NCBI RefSeq assembly: GCF_029962835.1
Contig: NC_080577.1
Location: 31,602,501-31,666,500, forward strand
Origin: Magnolia sinica
Lineage: Eukaryota; Streptophyta; Magnoliopsida; Magnoliales; Magnoliaceae
Reading direction: 5' to 3'
Length of the DNA: 64,000 bases
The position numbers and the translations under genes were made by a program. Of the stretch, positions 32,693 to 44,843 are shown in pieces (within the stretch, counting starts at the first letter, position 1; each line of letters begins with the position of its first letter). The notes below the pieces were generated by a model. The model was given only the letters and a program-made list of their open reading frames with translations. It was not told the origin of the DNA and searched no databases.

Positions 32693-34111
32693 GAGGGAAA
32701 GAACTAAAGGAATGGACAAGAAGGAGAAAATTGTAAGAAAACCAATCCTTTTTGCTTAAAGGGACTTGAGAATGATGGGTCTTCTTCCTCCTTGCACAAG
32801 GATGGGTTTAGAGGAGAGAAAGGGTTGGGAATATGGTGATCTTGAGGGAAGAAAGGCTTAGGAAGTGAGAGATTTTGAAGAATATTATGTTTGGAAAGGA
32901 AATGACTCAAATATCTAGCTTGAGAAGAGGGTTTCTTGTAGAAGATGGGTTTTGAAGGAGGGTTTTTGGGCTTTGAGGGAGAGGGTTTAGGGGAAATCTA
33001 AATTTTTGAGTTGCTTGGGGTTGGAATGGGTTGAAATGGGAAGGGTTTAGGTTTTTAGAGGGCTAAGAGAAGACAAAAGGGGCCCACACGTGTAGGGGGC
33101 CCCACACAACTTGGGTGCCGGTGGGGTCATGCCGATCTGGCAGTGGCCCCTCCAACTCTTGTTTGGGCTAGTGGGGTCGCGCCAAACTGGCAGTGACCCT
33201 ACCTCCCTCTTGAGTGCATTTCCTGGCGGGGTCGCATCATTTTCGCGGCTGCCCCACCACCCCCTGGACAAATCAACAGGGGCGCACCAAGAACGGCGTG
33301 CCCCCACCACTTTGGGTCCCAAAATCGGTGGGTTCCGCGTGTTTGCAACGGCCCCATGGCCTGCTGGCTGATTTGGGCCCGCGAGCGCCGCCATCTCTTG
33401 TGACATTGTTGCCTTTTGTAGTTCATCCTTCGAGGAAATGCATGTTTTTGGGCAGTGACAACGCCACTTTTTAATCATTTTGATTGTCCCATGTCTAGGA
33501 TCGAACAAACTCAATCGATCGAAGTTGGCGGTGGCCCATTTGGGCTTAGGGGTACCGGTTCGCGGCGAACCTAAGTTTTTCTCACTCTATACTCTTTCCC
33601 AATCCGACTCCATTTTACCCGTTCCATGATCGAGGTGGGCCAGAAAAAGGCCTGATCAGAAGCGAAGATGATCTGGACTATTAGAACTTAAAATTGACGC
33701 ATCTCATAAACCGAAATGAATCATCGAGCACACCATACATGATTTTGGGGTAGGGTGAGCTACTTTAGTCACCCAACCCTGCTTTTCCGAGTTATGCCCA
33801 CCGAGTTTATGAATTTCAGCAAGCTACTTTAGTCACCTAACCTTGCTTTTCCGGGTTGCACCCACCAGGTTTATGAATTCCAGCCCGATTGAAGATCGAA
33901 AACACATTCTAGTGTTATAAGACTATGACTCTACCACTATCACAGCTACTCTCTCTCAATTTAGGTCCTTTCTTAGTTCAAATCCTAAACTAAGACCTGA
34001 CCATCCAGATAGCTGTGGGTTTGGTCCTAAGGTCTTAACATTGCTAAGTTTCAGCGCTCCTAACTACGTTAGTGAATGCGTTATGACGAGTCCACAGCCC
34101 ATGACCCAAAC
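32693..34111 (-). other. 5' leader of element A with GC-rich hairpin units
   Basis: No coding frame is recognisable. At 33110-33390 the leader contains several imperfect palindromes of the form GGGTCGCGCC..GGCAGTGACCC, spaced about 50-60 bases. 33500-34110 is ordinary non-coding sequence leading to the primer site. Confidence 0.55.
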
Positions 34112-34129
34112 TATGCTCTGATACAAACC
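34112..34129 (-). other. Primer-binding site (tRNA-iMet type) of element A
   Basis: The minus strand reads TTTGTATCAGAGCATAG directly inside the 5' LTR. It differs by one base from the core TGGTATCAGAGC. Confidence 0.8.
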
Positions 34130-35708
34130 TGTAATGCCCTGAATTTCGGGGGTCAAGTAATGCCCGAATCCCGAATTTTTGAGTGCCACTTATGCCCTGC
34201 GTATTGTCTGAATGTGGGTTTTGTTTGATTAATGCAAGAATGTTTGAAATTTAAATGGATAATATGGCATGAACTGCAATCAACTAACTAAATTAAGGTA
34301 CGACTATCAAATAATGCGAAACACATAAAGTACAGGGCGGCGTCCAGGCAAATACATGTAATCCAAAAAAGGTGTACAAAATATCCCCTACCTTAAGGCC
34401 CCATCACTGGCCCTAGGGTGACGTATGACGACCCGCCCAGTAGTTGAAAGTAAGAGAGCTCCTCCTCATCTACGATTGCCCCATCCTGTGCATCAGTCTC
34501 CATGATACATACATCTAAGATAGGGTCTGGTTGGTGTTTTAAAACATCGTCCCAAAGTGGGAGTGAGTGATCAACTCAGTAGTTCCATTAGCATCAAGTT
34601 ACACAAGTTATCAATTTCACAAGTGCAAATAATGAAAAGCATCTAAGCACACGATTCCTAGTTACATTATTAATGCTCACGCATGGGATTATGATATGAT
34701 GCATGCCCTCGCTATCCAAAACTCCCTCAAGTGACACCATCTATACGCTCGCATATGACTAACACTTCATCAATGCAACCACGACTGCCGAGTCATCATC
34801 CTAACTAATGCATGTGGCCATGATCATATTAGCCAAGTTTTTAGTTATGTCCGTTTGTCCAGTAAGATTGGAGAAACTGGGACACCCTTACGAAGTCAAT
34901 GCCTTATCCCGATGGCGAGACCTAGGCGACCGTGGTGGCCTTGTGCCGATGATCTTTAACCCATTAGGGTTCATCACTACCAGATAACTCATACGAATGG
35001 CGGATTTGTAAACTAGGTTTCTCGCAGTCATTACGAGGAGGCTCGTCGCCCCGGCGTAGGCCGACAACTCGAGCATAGTGTCCCATTCCACCATGCTCAG
35101 CTCCTGAGATTTGTGAATCGCATCATAGCTGTTGCAAGTGGGCGTTCCATAGGTGTAGGGTGCCTTTGGTTCAAACAGGCGTGGTCATACATGGTTGGTC
35201 AGCTAGTGGGCCAATCTGTCTGATTTAGGCAAACTACGAAGCATCCGGCATTGGGTGTGAGCATCCCATGTAGTCCAACTATTGTTAGTAATTCGTATTC
35301 AACCTAGATTAGTCAGATCGGTCGTTGGGCAGCCCAACTGATAGGGCTACCTGCGTAGGTCTTGCAATTTGCTGGCCAACCCAAAAAATGGGCAATCATT
35401 TAGCATTTCATAGGAGGTCACACACTTCACTTAGTCCTAGAATATTCATGCATGCATGGCAATAAGTATGGGCATTCAATTCAATCGAAGCGTATTGACG
35501 ACATGCGAGCACATTACCCCAATCCATCGTAGGTTTTTGAGATAAATTAAGATCAATTTTATATAAGAGAGAACGAAATAAATGAAGGGCAGCAGTTCAG
35601 TAACTTGGCCCAATCTAGCATGAAAGAAATCATCAGCTATTTTAAGCATGATTAGGAAAATTATTGGAGAAGTAACTATCAAAGAATTACTTTATAATCA
35701 ACATGTAC

Positions 35709-38700
35709 TGTAATGCCCAGACTTTTCAGGACCCGAGTATACGACTCGTTTCCCAAAAACCCAAGTATTAACCTTAAAGGATGGTCAAAGTCGAGTATAT
35801 ATTTTTTTTGTGCAACTATCAAAGTAAGAAAATGAGCATAGAATGGACAAATCAACATAAAAGAAAATTTCATTTACATTTGAAATATACAAGAGATGCC
35901 CATAATAACTTATACAAACCAATGTCCCCATTCTTACAATTACAAAATAAAATAATATTACATGTGAAATAAAGTAAATTACAACAAATTTGGGATATGA
36001 AATCCTACAACAACCCTTAGCAATTACAATGCATCCCTGTCAAATATAGCTTGCTCCTCGTCAATATAAACATGAATTTTACATGGGCTACCTGTGCTAC
36101 CTATACGGTTATATATTTGATTGATGAGTGACCAACTCAGTGTGAATTTTTCTCAAGATTACACACCGTCATATTAGGTAAAAAATAATATAAACATCCA
36201 GACAACCAAAACAGAGTAAATGCAGTCTTATTAGATGCATGGATGCGTGAATATAATCATCGAACCTAGGAAACATCATCCAATCGCGTCACCCATGCAA
36301 TCATCGACCTGGGTAAAACATCCAGACGGTCTGTGCCCCAGGTAAAACATCCGGACGGGCATATGACTGGTCATTAGCGTAACATTCAGCATAATCGCAG
36401 GGCATGATGATCAGAGTCATCATCATAAATCGAATGACTGGTCATTAGCGCAACATTCAGCGTAATCGCAGGGCATAATGATCCAAGCCATCGTAAATAT
36501 GTCATGTATGCATGATTAGCCAAGTCATTATTAGTCCATTTACAACCAGCCAATTTAAATAAGCTCAAAGGTCACTACGGGGAGCGTATAGCCCAGCGTA
36601 GGCCGACAACTCGGGCATAGGTCCCATACCACCATCCCCGGCTCATGAGACTACCACCTTAGGATGTTTAATGGTACCCCGTCGACTAGTGGCCAATCAT
36701 ATTACAATATATGGGGCTTACCATTGCATGGTTGCACTATATAAAACATTGAACTCATTTAGGGCAAATACCAAAACAAAACCACGTAGGGCGAGTATTA
36801 AAATATGCCACGTAGGGCTGATATCAAAACCATACGATAAAGACCATCCTTAAAAACCATTGGGCACAACAACCCTAGATGGTAGGCCCACATCAATGAT
36901 CTATCTAGACCACCACTCAATAACCACCAAGTCGAAGGTCCATTATGATCACAACTAGTCAAGTTACATCCCAAGTATGGGTGTATATTCATATGTGGGA
37001 ATTTTCCACTAATGTACCAATTTAAGTTCCATAAGCAATCCACAAAAGAAAATCCACAAGCATGAACAATTATACAGAATAATCATAAAGCATGTAATAC
37101 AGCAATTCAATTTCCACCAGCTAACACATATGATTATAAAGGGAGATATCAATTATGAATTTAAATAAAAACTATAACTTAAAATAATGAGAAGATGGAA
37201 AGCACAAGGGCAAGAATCATCACCTTATAATTTGAATCACAAACTGATGTTGCTGGGAAGCGCGTACATCCTTAAATTTGAATCCTATGAAGGATTGTGA
37301 AGTTGTACATGAGATCAATGTTCTACCAAGTGTCTATGGTCCAGATTTATACGACCTAGGGTTTGGATTACTTCCTTTTTTTAGGGTTATGGTGTAAAAA
37401 TTAGGGTTTTATCCTAGAGCTTAGTTGTAGTCTTAACTCTAGGGTTTGAATTGTAGTTAATGTGTAATAGCTTAAGAATGTTGATTTAATAATTATAAAA
37501 TATTTACTAACATTAGTATTTATAAATATTAGTTAAAAATCATTATGATGACAATTAATATTATGATATATTATTTAAAACAATACATTAGCATTTAATA
37601 ATGATATCATTTTAATTTCTTGTATGTAATAACTTTCATTAGAATAGATAATTTATTAATGGTCATGCATCATAATATTTAACAATCCTAATAATAATGG
37701 AATTAGTAACGATGTTAATTTAATAATTAGAAAGTAATTGTTAACATTAGTGTTACTATTAATATTAGTTAATGTAGCAAAATAATTATCATGGTGACAC
37801 CACTGACTATCCAAGATGAATATTTAAGAATGATAAATAAGATACTACTATTTAATAATTGCATTTTGTTTATAATAACTTGTTTAGCATAATGATCCAC
37901 TAATGGCTAATCTTTACTAATATTAATAATCCTAATAATAACAACGATAAAAATTGACAATAGTACATTGAAACAAAACTAGAATGGGGAGAAAATGTTG
38001 ACTCACCTCAGTCGACTCGGTTCGAGTCGAGTTGACTCGGTTTGGCTAGGACCACTTCCTCTATCTTCTTCCTTCCTCCTCTCATTTTCTTCCTCTCTTC
38101 CTCCTTGCTCCTACTCAAACCTACATCCTAACCAGGTCATTGGACTCAACCAGACCTGCTTGACTCGCACGACATGATCCAACGAGTCCCAGCCGAGTCG
38201 AGTTGACTCGAGATGGGTCCCACTCTCCCTGGCCTTATTTCTCCTTCTCTTTCATTCCTTTTCCCTTTCCTTTCTCACTCTCTTCCCTGCTCTCTTTCTT
38301 CTTGCTGGAACATCCTGCAGAACATGGACCAGCCAGCGGCCGAGTCGCACCCAACTCGACTGGGTCGAGTTGGTGCATCAGCCACCGACCCCACTCCCCT
38401 TTTCTCCTACTCTCTCATTTCTCTCTCTGTCTCCAACTCCTTCTACTACTGCTGAAGGTCCAGCAACACCATCGGGACTTGGGCGACGTTTAAGCAGGTG
38501 GTGTCGGGGCAGCTACTCATGACGAGTCGCCCCACTAACGTAGAAGTACCTGAGGAAGAAACCGGCATCCCTGCTTTGATCGAATCTCCTACTGCAACAA
38601 CCTAGATGATTCCTTGTGATTTGATGAGGCCTGAAAGGCCCACATGATGAACATCCCAGGAGCTCCACAACTCGAACGGTGGTCGGTTCTTGGCGAAGAA

Positions 38701-40335
38701 GAAGACATGACTGATAATGGTGTCTTTGAAGATGGCGCTTCTTCCTCCAATCCGTTCCTTTCAGGTGGTCCATACAGACCCTAGGAAGCTTAGAGAAAAG
38801 AAGGAATGAAGCTCCATTGTCCTTTGACCAGTGGGTTCGAAGGTTGGAGGGAAACAGCCAGTCTTTGATTGTGGCTGTGAAAATGGAGGGCGGGCTACAG
38901 TTCTTCGATCCCCACGCCCTTTTATGCTTGCCCTAATCCTTCCTAAATCGTCCGATCAACAACCAGTGGTCCGGATTTCCTCAGATCGAAACCGCCTCCA
39001 AAACCATAGGTAGAATAGAGACCGGTCGTGGTTTTGAAGCCCTAAACCACAGCTAAACTGGACGGCTGAGATCTCGCTAGGATGGATGGTTGGGATTGGA
39101 AAGGAGAGGGCACGCGGATCGCTAAGCTGGAAGGAAGACAGCTTCCATTTTTAGAAAGTCTGTTTTGCACAGCCCACTTGCGGCATGGATTGTGCCCACG
39201 CATGCACATATCAACGTACCAGGTGAGGTGGGTTTTGGTGGGACCCAATCCCTGGACACGATGGACGGTCTAGATCCTCCGTTCGGATGACGAGGGTGGG
39301 CCACAGATGAAGAAAACGGACATCCGTCCGTCCATTGTTTTCAAATAGAAAGAGAGAGGGAAATCTCTCTGTTTATGGAAAATTTTGGTCAACCCACCTT
39401 GACCGGTTTTATTTGGGTTGGTGCACATCCCTACTGTGCATGCACGGTTGAGGTGGGGTCCACCATGATGTTTGTGATAAATCCACGCCATCCATCCCAC
39501 TCGATGGGCCTTACAAGAGACCATGGCCAAAGATCAGGTGGGCCCAAGGCTCGGGTGGTCCATACGAATTCACTTACATCCTTTAAGGGCAACTACGTAG
39601 GTTCAATGATCGGATCAACCTCAACCCGAGTATCGATGGTAAAAAGATCCGAGTGGATCATTTGTAGGACCCGTAAACAATATACTAACCATATACTAAT
39701 ATTAATATTAATTTTTATTACTATTACTATCCTTTATCATTATTAGTATTATTTATTTATTTATTCACTTTTTTTCATTATTATTATTATCATTATTTCA
39801 TAAAATTACATTAATAAAAAGTAATAATGTACTCTGTTATATATGTATAATTTGTATTGTTACAGATTATTAATTATATGAATATTAGTGAAAAGAAACA
39901 AGGATTAATATATCATTTGCATATTATTTATATAGTTATATATGTTTTAAATTTTAGATTTTATATAAAATCTTAAATTGTTTGAAATACGTTATTTGTT
40001 ATAAATTTTATTAATTTACGTAATATAGATTTTTATGATTGAAATTCATATAAATAAATCACGAGCATATAAGAAATCGATTTATGGTCTTAGGGCTTCT
40101 TAGGAAGGTCTAAATGAATTCGATCTACTTGATCCAAAACCCAACGGTTGTATAAATGTGAATTTTAAGTAGGCATGGTATATATCGAATTTAATGGTGG
40201 AGCTCGTGGGTTTAGTCTTAAGCTCTAGTAGTGTGCAGTTGAAATGGGTAGATTTTAAATGATTAGACAGTGTGCCACACATGCATACGCACTTAGATGG
40301 TAACACCCGAGTATCAAAATGTACGGGATGTTACA
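35709..40335 (-). mobile_element. Solo LTR 'D', 4.6 kb, nested in the 5' LTR of A
   Basis: It begins TGTAATGCCCAG and ends GGGATGTTACA on the plus strand, the same end form as the LTRs of A. The empty site is visible in the other LTR (CATGTACATCGACTTC near 17040). The flanks TGTAC and TATAT do not form a clear 5-bp duplication. It carries no gag-pol or primer site. AT-rich DNA (37440-37980 and 39670-40080) brackets a GC-richer middle (37990-39660). Open frames inside are short and unrecognised. Confidence 0.75.
37985..38380. repeat. GAGTCGAGTTGACTCGG motif cluster in LTR D
   Basis: At least five dispersed copies or half-copies of CGAGTCGAGTTGACTCGG occur, near 38006-38042, 38192-38212 and 38340-38372. 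They contain TGACTC cores. Stretches of (CT)-rich DNA lie between them. A regulatory role is only a guess. Confidence 0.6.
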
Positions 40336-41523
40336 TATATACCGACTTCACACACACAATCATTAGTTGCAACATAGGTTCGATAGTGGTCACCTAAGGG
40401 TAATGGTCCACACCTAGGAGTAGTCTAACGGTTCGTGGTGCTGCTTCTAAGGTTTTGATTCTATGGGTTGGTGTATCGGGGCCCTGCACCGCTAAAATTT
40501 GCTTGTTAGGGCGCATGCAAGTGGCCTAAGACGCTGAAATCTGAAAAGGGGCTAGATTGATTACCTTTCTACTACCGGTGGGCCGCTTTCTACGGTGGCA
40601 GAGTCGTGGGCTCCGATTTAGGCTGCGGTAAGAGCGAATGTTCCCCAAGCCAACTCCCTTAGGAGCTCTCTTCCTCCACTCTCCCCAATCCCTCTCTCTC
40701 TCTTGCAACAGAAAAATTTGTATGGGAGTGAGATTTTCTAGGCTTAAATAGTCTGTAATTTTTGTCTAATGACCCTAGGGGCTCCTTTTCTAACATTCAT
40801 GCCCCTAGTGGGTTGAATTCTAGCCCATAGGTCTATTCTAGGGGTCCGCTAACCCATCTGTGCCATGGGTAGGTGTCCCATTGCCGGATGAGTGATCGGT
40901 CTGAATTTGGCGACAATCTAATGTCTTGATTGATCGTGGGGACTTCATTTACGATTGACAACCATTGATGTTCGATCAGGGCCCTAGTTATATGGATATG
41001 AGTAAGGAAATATCCCTGACTCATGGTCCGAGTTTGATCGCAATCCAACAATTGGAAAGTTGCAACTTCGCAGTTTAGTGGCGGGGCTAGCTTTACTTAA
41101 GTTTTTGGTCCCGGAGAGTCGCGCCTTTAAAGCACTACCTTTTCAGTCCAAGTGTAGTTTGGGGAACCATTTGGGTTCGCCGTCCGCGATGAACTCTAAC
41201 CCCAATGAGGCCTATGATATCCTATAGTTTCGAACTAGTGAATTTTTGATGGGCGACACGTGGTCATTTTAGTCTGTCGCGTTTAATTGTTGGAGGAGCC
41301 GACCCCGCGGCCCATTTCCGACACAGGTCATACTCAAGTCTAACTATATTCGTGACCTCATCCATTCATAACTTGGTGACAGTGACTCCTGACGTTATTT
41401 ATCCGTAGCTTTTTTTAAGGCCTCGCACGTATGCTACATACGGCCACCTAGAGCGGTCTTGCGGCGGTTTCGCTAGTGAACGCCTTAAGACATCGCAACA
41501 TTTGGCTCAGGTGTTACATAACC

Positions 41524-42330
41524 TAGGATGAAAAGATAAGATTAACAATGTTGCACTGTAGAGTTGATTTATATTGGGATGGTGAGGGCCCATAGCTCTT
41601 TGATCTTTCTCTTATTTATAGAGTTTTGATGTGGTACCTGAAGAGAAATCTCTGTAGCCACTCTTCACGTTGCTGATATTGAAATAATTGTTTGCGCCTA
41701 AAGAGAGAGTTGTAGTTTATCAAGTAACACTACGTGTATTAGTCATTTATTGTGGGTTGGCCATTAGTTGTGCTGATGTCCTGCTCCTATTACGAGTTCT
41801 TCTCATGATGCCACGTGTCGGTAATAGTTATTTCTTTTTCACATAAACATGTGAAGTGTGTCATAAAACTCAGCCAACTTGGGTGTTATTGTTACCACTT
41901 TCTTAAAGTAGTTTCGGCCATAAGAACCTATATGTGATGCTATGGTGCATCAATCAAATCCATCATTTACCACGACGGCGTTTCAATCGACCACCATTTT
42001 TGGTTATGAGACCACTATGGTGAGTAATTGGCTTTGCCACGTGAGTGAGATACACAACACGTGCCCCATGACATTAGCCAACTAGACTTATCTTTCTTAG
42101 GTCACTCGTGACTTTTCAGATTTTCATTAAATTTGGCCAACAGTCAGTCAAAAAGATCTTACATTTGTCTCTTGTTGAGATCCCACTGCCATACAACATC
42201 ATCTGCGTTACTAGATTTGGCACGATCAAATCAAGCATAAACAACATGGCATTAATTAACTTCAATTAAATCACTTATATTGTGGAACTTATTGTGGCTT
42301 ACATACTGAAATCAAATTGGTGAAATATCC
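41524..42330. other. Unassigned DNA right of element A, with a TATA-like box
   Basis: No frame or domain is recognised. On the minus strand, TATAAATA at 41613-41620 precedes a stretch that, before insertion of A, ran on into 13964 and downward. This could be a promoter of an LTR or gene cut by A. I found no coding sequence downstream. Confidence 0.4.
41613..41620 (-). promoter_or_regulatory. TATA-like box
   Basis: The minus strand reads CTCTATAAATAAGAG in otherwise unassigned DNA. Confidence 0.3.
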
Positions 42331-42970
42331 ACCACAACGAATTAGACTTTTTGTAATGACTTTTTTAACGATGAGTCTAATTTCATAGCAAAAAGTCAAT
42401 TTTTTACAATGACATTCCAAGTCGTCACGAAAAATTGATTATTTACAATGGTAGTTTAAATCGTCACTAATAGTCAACTTTTTTGTGACGAGCTTTAATT
42501 GTCATCATAAAACTTGTTATGAAAACTTGCCACATGAATTTTTCACAATGAGTTTAACCAGTCGTCGCTAATAGCCACTTTTTGTGACAAATTAGCTGTC
42601 GTCGAAAAAATAAGTTTTTTACGACAACACAAAAGTTATCGCAAACAGTAGCTTTTACGACGACTAGGTAAGCTCGTTGTGAAAATACAACAATAGACTT
42701 TTTTCCATAGTTCTTTTTGCAATAACTAGTTAAACTCATTGCAAAAAATATTGAATTAGACTTTTTGCGATAAATGTAATTTCATTACGAAAGGATAGAG
42801 TATTTGCAACAACATTATAAATCATCGTAAATAGTCAACATTTTTGCGGTGAGTTACAATTATTGTTGCAAAATATTTTCCCACCAATTTTTTTAGAAAA
42901 TTATATGGCAGGAAAGACTTTTCATGACGCATTTTAATTATCATCGTTAATGTCCAGTTTATGTGACGAC
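42331..42970. repeat. CACTA-type subterminal-like repeat region
   Basis: Many variable units contain GACGA, CTCGTTGCAAAA and TCGTCACAAAA-like text in both orientations (for example TTTTGTGACGAGC and GTCGTCACGAAAA). Such GTCG/CGAC-rich short repeats are typical next to CACTA (En/Spm) termini. Similar DNA is at 44836-45600, 48204-48990 and 56280-57130. Confidence 0.6.
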
Positions 42971-43538
42971 TAGAGGTGGGCAAAACAGATCCGATCCGGT
43001 GGATCCGACCCGATCAGACTCGATCTGACCCGATCAGAACCGAACCGACGGTCTGGATCGGTTCTGATCGGGTAGCCCCATTCAGATCCGAAATCTTTTC
43101 GTGTCGGGTTCGGATTAGTTCTGATCCGACCCGACCCGATCCGGAATCCTCGGATCGGATTCGGACCATTCCAATCCGGACAGTGCCTAACAACCATTTG
43201 TTTGGTGTCGTTCAAGTGTATGGAACTAATATCCAAGCAGCAAAAGTTTCAAGAAATAATAAAAGGAACTTCAATTCCTCTTGAATAGGCGGTCCCTCCA
43301 ATATGCCCCTTTATGGCCCATTTGATGATTCGATTAGCTAGATTTTTTGTTCATGTCATTAATCATATGTTGACCGGAGGACTTAAATTCTCAATTTTAC
43401 TACTAATTAAAGAAAAAGACAAATGATGCCATTCTGGTAATTTAAACCTTCGTAAGAATCTCTTGGAAATTTGTTTGTCCATAAATAATTTGATTATAAT
43501 GTGAATTTCTAAGAAATTTTGTAGTAAAAATCTCTTTC

Positions 43539-43934
43539 TCAACCTCCAGTCCATAACTGGGCTAACTCAGTTAAGGCTGTATAAGAAGAGCCGCCCTCAC
43601 TCATAGCTGCCAGCGAACTTTCTTTCATAGCCAAGAGCCGTTGAGAGAGGGCCTTTCCTTGTTTTGATTCCATAAGCTCTCGAACCCCCCTCTCCAACTG
43701 AGACGCCTTTACGAACCCCTTGTCATCCATTTCTAATGGGAGGGCAATCTTCATCTCCTCCACCATAAACACCTTATTCATATGCTGCTCTGCGTAGAGG
43801 GGCCATGCAAGCATTGGCACCCCTTCGCAAACTGCTTCCAAAGCTGAGTTCCAACCGCAGTGAGTCACGAACCCACCTACCGATTCCCGTTTCAACACGG
43901 CCACCTGTGGGGCCCACGATTTTACCACCATTCC
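43539..43934 (-). pseudogene. C-terminal fragment of a plant UDP-glycosyltransferase (family 1)
   Basis: About 130 codons are open to a natural-looking stop. They start [20 protein letters not shown], followed by [20 protein letters not shown] and [20 protein letters not shown]. Together these make a complete plant PSPG box, the signature that binds the UDP-sugar, with the W..Q start, HCGWNS core and final ..AEQ. The C-terminal helix region ([20 protein letters not shown]) follows. The family is usually about 450-490 residues; the N-terminal acceptor-binding domain is absent. WPLYAEQ resembles the UGT72/88 groups, by recollection. It lies inside a hAT element, so it is a captured gene fragment, not a working enzyme. 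Its frame is undamaged, suggesting recent capture or low decay. Confidence 0.9.
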
Positions 43935-44364
43935 TCTAATTAGGATACAAATAATTCATATTAAACCGTCCAAATTACTAGAATTAATTGACATGTCCCA
44001 TAAGGTCAGGATTTATTTCAATGTTTTCATCTGTATAATAGAATTCTCTATATTTATTGGACAGTTAGAAAATAGAAATATTCAATGCTCTTATTGCCAA
44101 AAAAAATGTATCCACAAATCTGCAGTTACAATTATTTAAAAATAATAATAATTTAAAATTTAACTTAAATACAACAAGTATTATAATTTTAACAGTTTAA
44201 TTTGTGTTAAATTACACCTCGTAGGCCATTTCTAACTGCCTACGTATCAAGTGTCATACTCAGCTGGAGTATGAAATAACCCTCCTTATTTTAACCGCAG
44301 TTGATCGTAGATCTTTAACTGAATCACAGTTACTTTAACTAACCATAGTTAACCTGAGCAGTTT

Positions 44365-44568
44365 TTATTCACGCCATCTCCTTCTAGCTTTCTTCTTGAC
44401 GAGGAGATCAATAAATTTGCGAGTTTGATAGAAATATTTGCATAACCGTGGCAGCACTATGACAGAAGAGGATGGATAGGTCTGGAACCTAGTAATTTTG
44501 GGACTTTTGCAGTTAAGTCCCTCTCCATGGTCGGAGAGCTTTTTTATCAGATGTAGCATTTCAGCCAA
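44365..44568 (-). other. Open frame of 67 codons in the hAT element, unrecognised
   Basis: The frame begins MAEMLHLIKKLSDHGEGLNC and ends in a basic KKKARRRW stretch. An identical protein is read at 47733-47936 in the duplicate. Identity reflects recent duplication rather than selection. It may be another captured exon. I would not call it a gene without transcripts. Confidence 0.3.
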
Positions 44569-44843
44569 TCAGGAAGGAAAAATAGTACTATGGCGTATTG
44601 TTCTCATGGCTATTTTAATTTGGACTGACCCTAACCATGCTTAATCTGATCCGACTCAGTTTTCTTAACCGAATCGAGCTCGGATCGGATCAGGTAGAGT
44701 ACATTTCGGATAGGTCCGGATAAGGTGACCCGGATTTGGTTCCGGATCGGATCAAGTTCGGGTCCGACGATTGAGATTTCAGATCGGCCCGAGTTGGACC
44801 CAACCCGATCCGATCAGGACCGATGCCCAGCTCTAGTGACGAA

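Larger units (their letters stand above)
13970..41518 (-). mobile_element. Ty3/gypsy (Tekay/Del-type chromovirus) element 'A', 27.5 kb with nested insertions
   Basis: TAACC occurs directly outside both ends (13965-13969 and 41519-41523), giving a 5-bp target duplication. LTRs are 13970-18238 (3') and 34130-41518 (5'), each about 2.76-2.80 kb after subtracting its insertion. Minus-strand order is LTR, iMet primer site, extra ORF, gag, protease, RT, RNase H, integrase with C-terminal chromovirus-type region, polypurine tract, LTR. Every coding section carries stops or frameshifts. The two LTRs look roughly 80-90 percent alike by eye, so the insertion is old. Nested insertions are a hAT element (15159-16623), B plus C (22452-30847) and D (35709-40335). 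Confidence 0.9.
34130..41518 (-). mobile_element. 5' LTR of element A (interrupted by D)
   Basis: The minus strand begins TGTAACACCTGAGCC at 41518 and ends GGGCATTACA at 34130. It aligns with 13970-18238. The alignment is interrupted exactly at 35709-40335. Confidence 0.9.
42971..44835. mobile_element. hAT-like element carrying a UGT gene fragment, 8-bp target duplication
   Basis: The termini TAGAGGTGGGCA (42971-42982) and TGCCCAGCTCTA (44824-44835) are inverted with one mismatch. The flanks GTGACGAC (42963-42970) and GTGACGAA (44836-44843) form an 8-bp duplication with one change, as expected for hAT. Subterminal DNA at both ends is rich in GGATCGGATC/GATCCGATCC. Inside are the UGT fragment at 43539-43934 and a short frame at 44365-44568. 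No transposase is present, so it is non-autonomous. The right 529 bases are copied again at 47675-48203 by a tandem duplication. Confidence 0.88.

Noticed and set aside
33047-33514. 155-codon minus-strand frame in the leader of element A
   Set aside because: GC-rich palindromic leader with frames on both strands and no domain; it lies upstream of the real first ORF.
38203-38493. 96-codon frame rich in Ser, Leu and Phe in LTR D
   Set aside because: CT-rich low-complexity DNA in an LTR, with two overlapping frames of the same kind.
35704-40340. Target duplication for solo LTR D
   Set aside because: The flanks TGTAC and TATAT do not match; boundaries rest on the TG...CA ends and the empty site in the other LTR.
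43539-43934. Functional UDP-glycosyltransferase gene
   Set aside because: Only the C-terminal ~130 residues are present and they lie inside a hAT element; the acceptor-binding half is absent.
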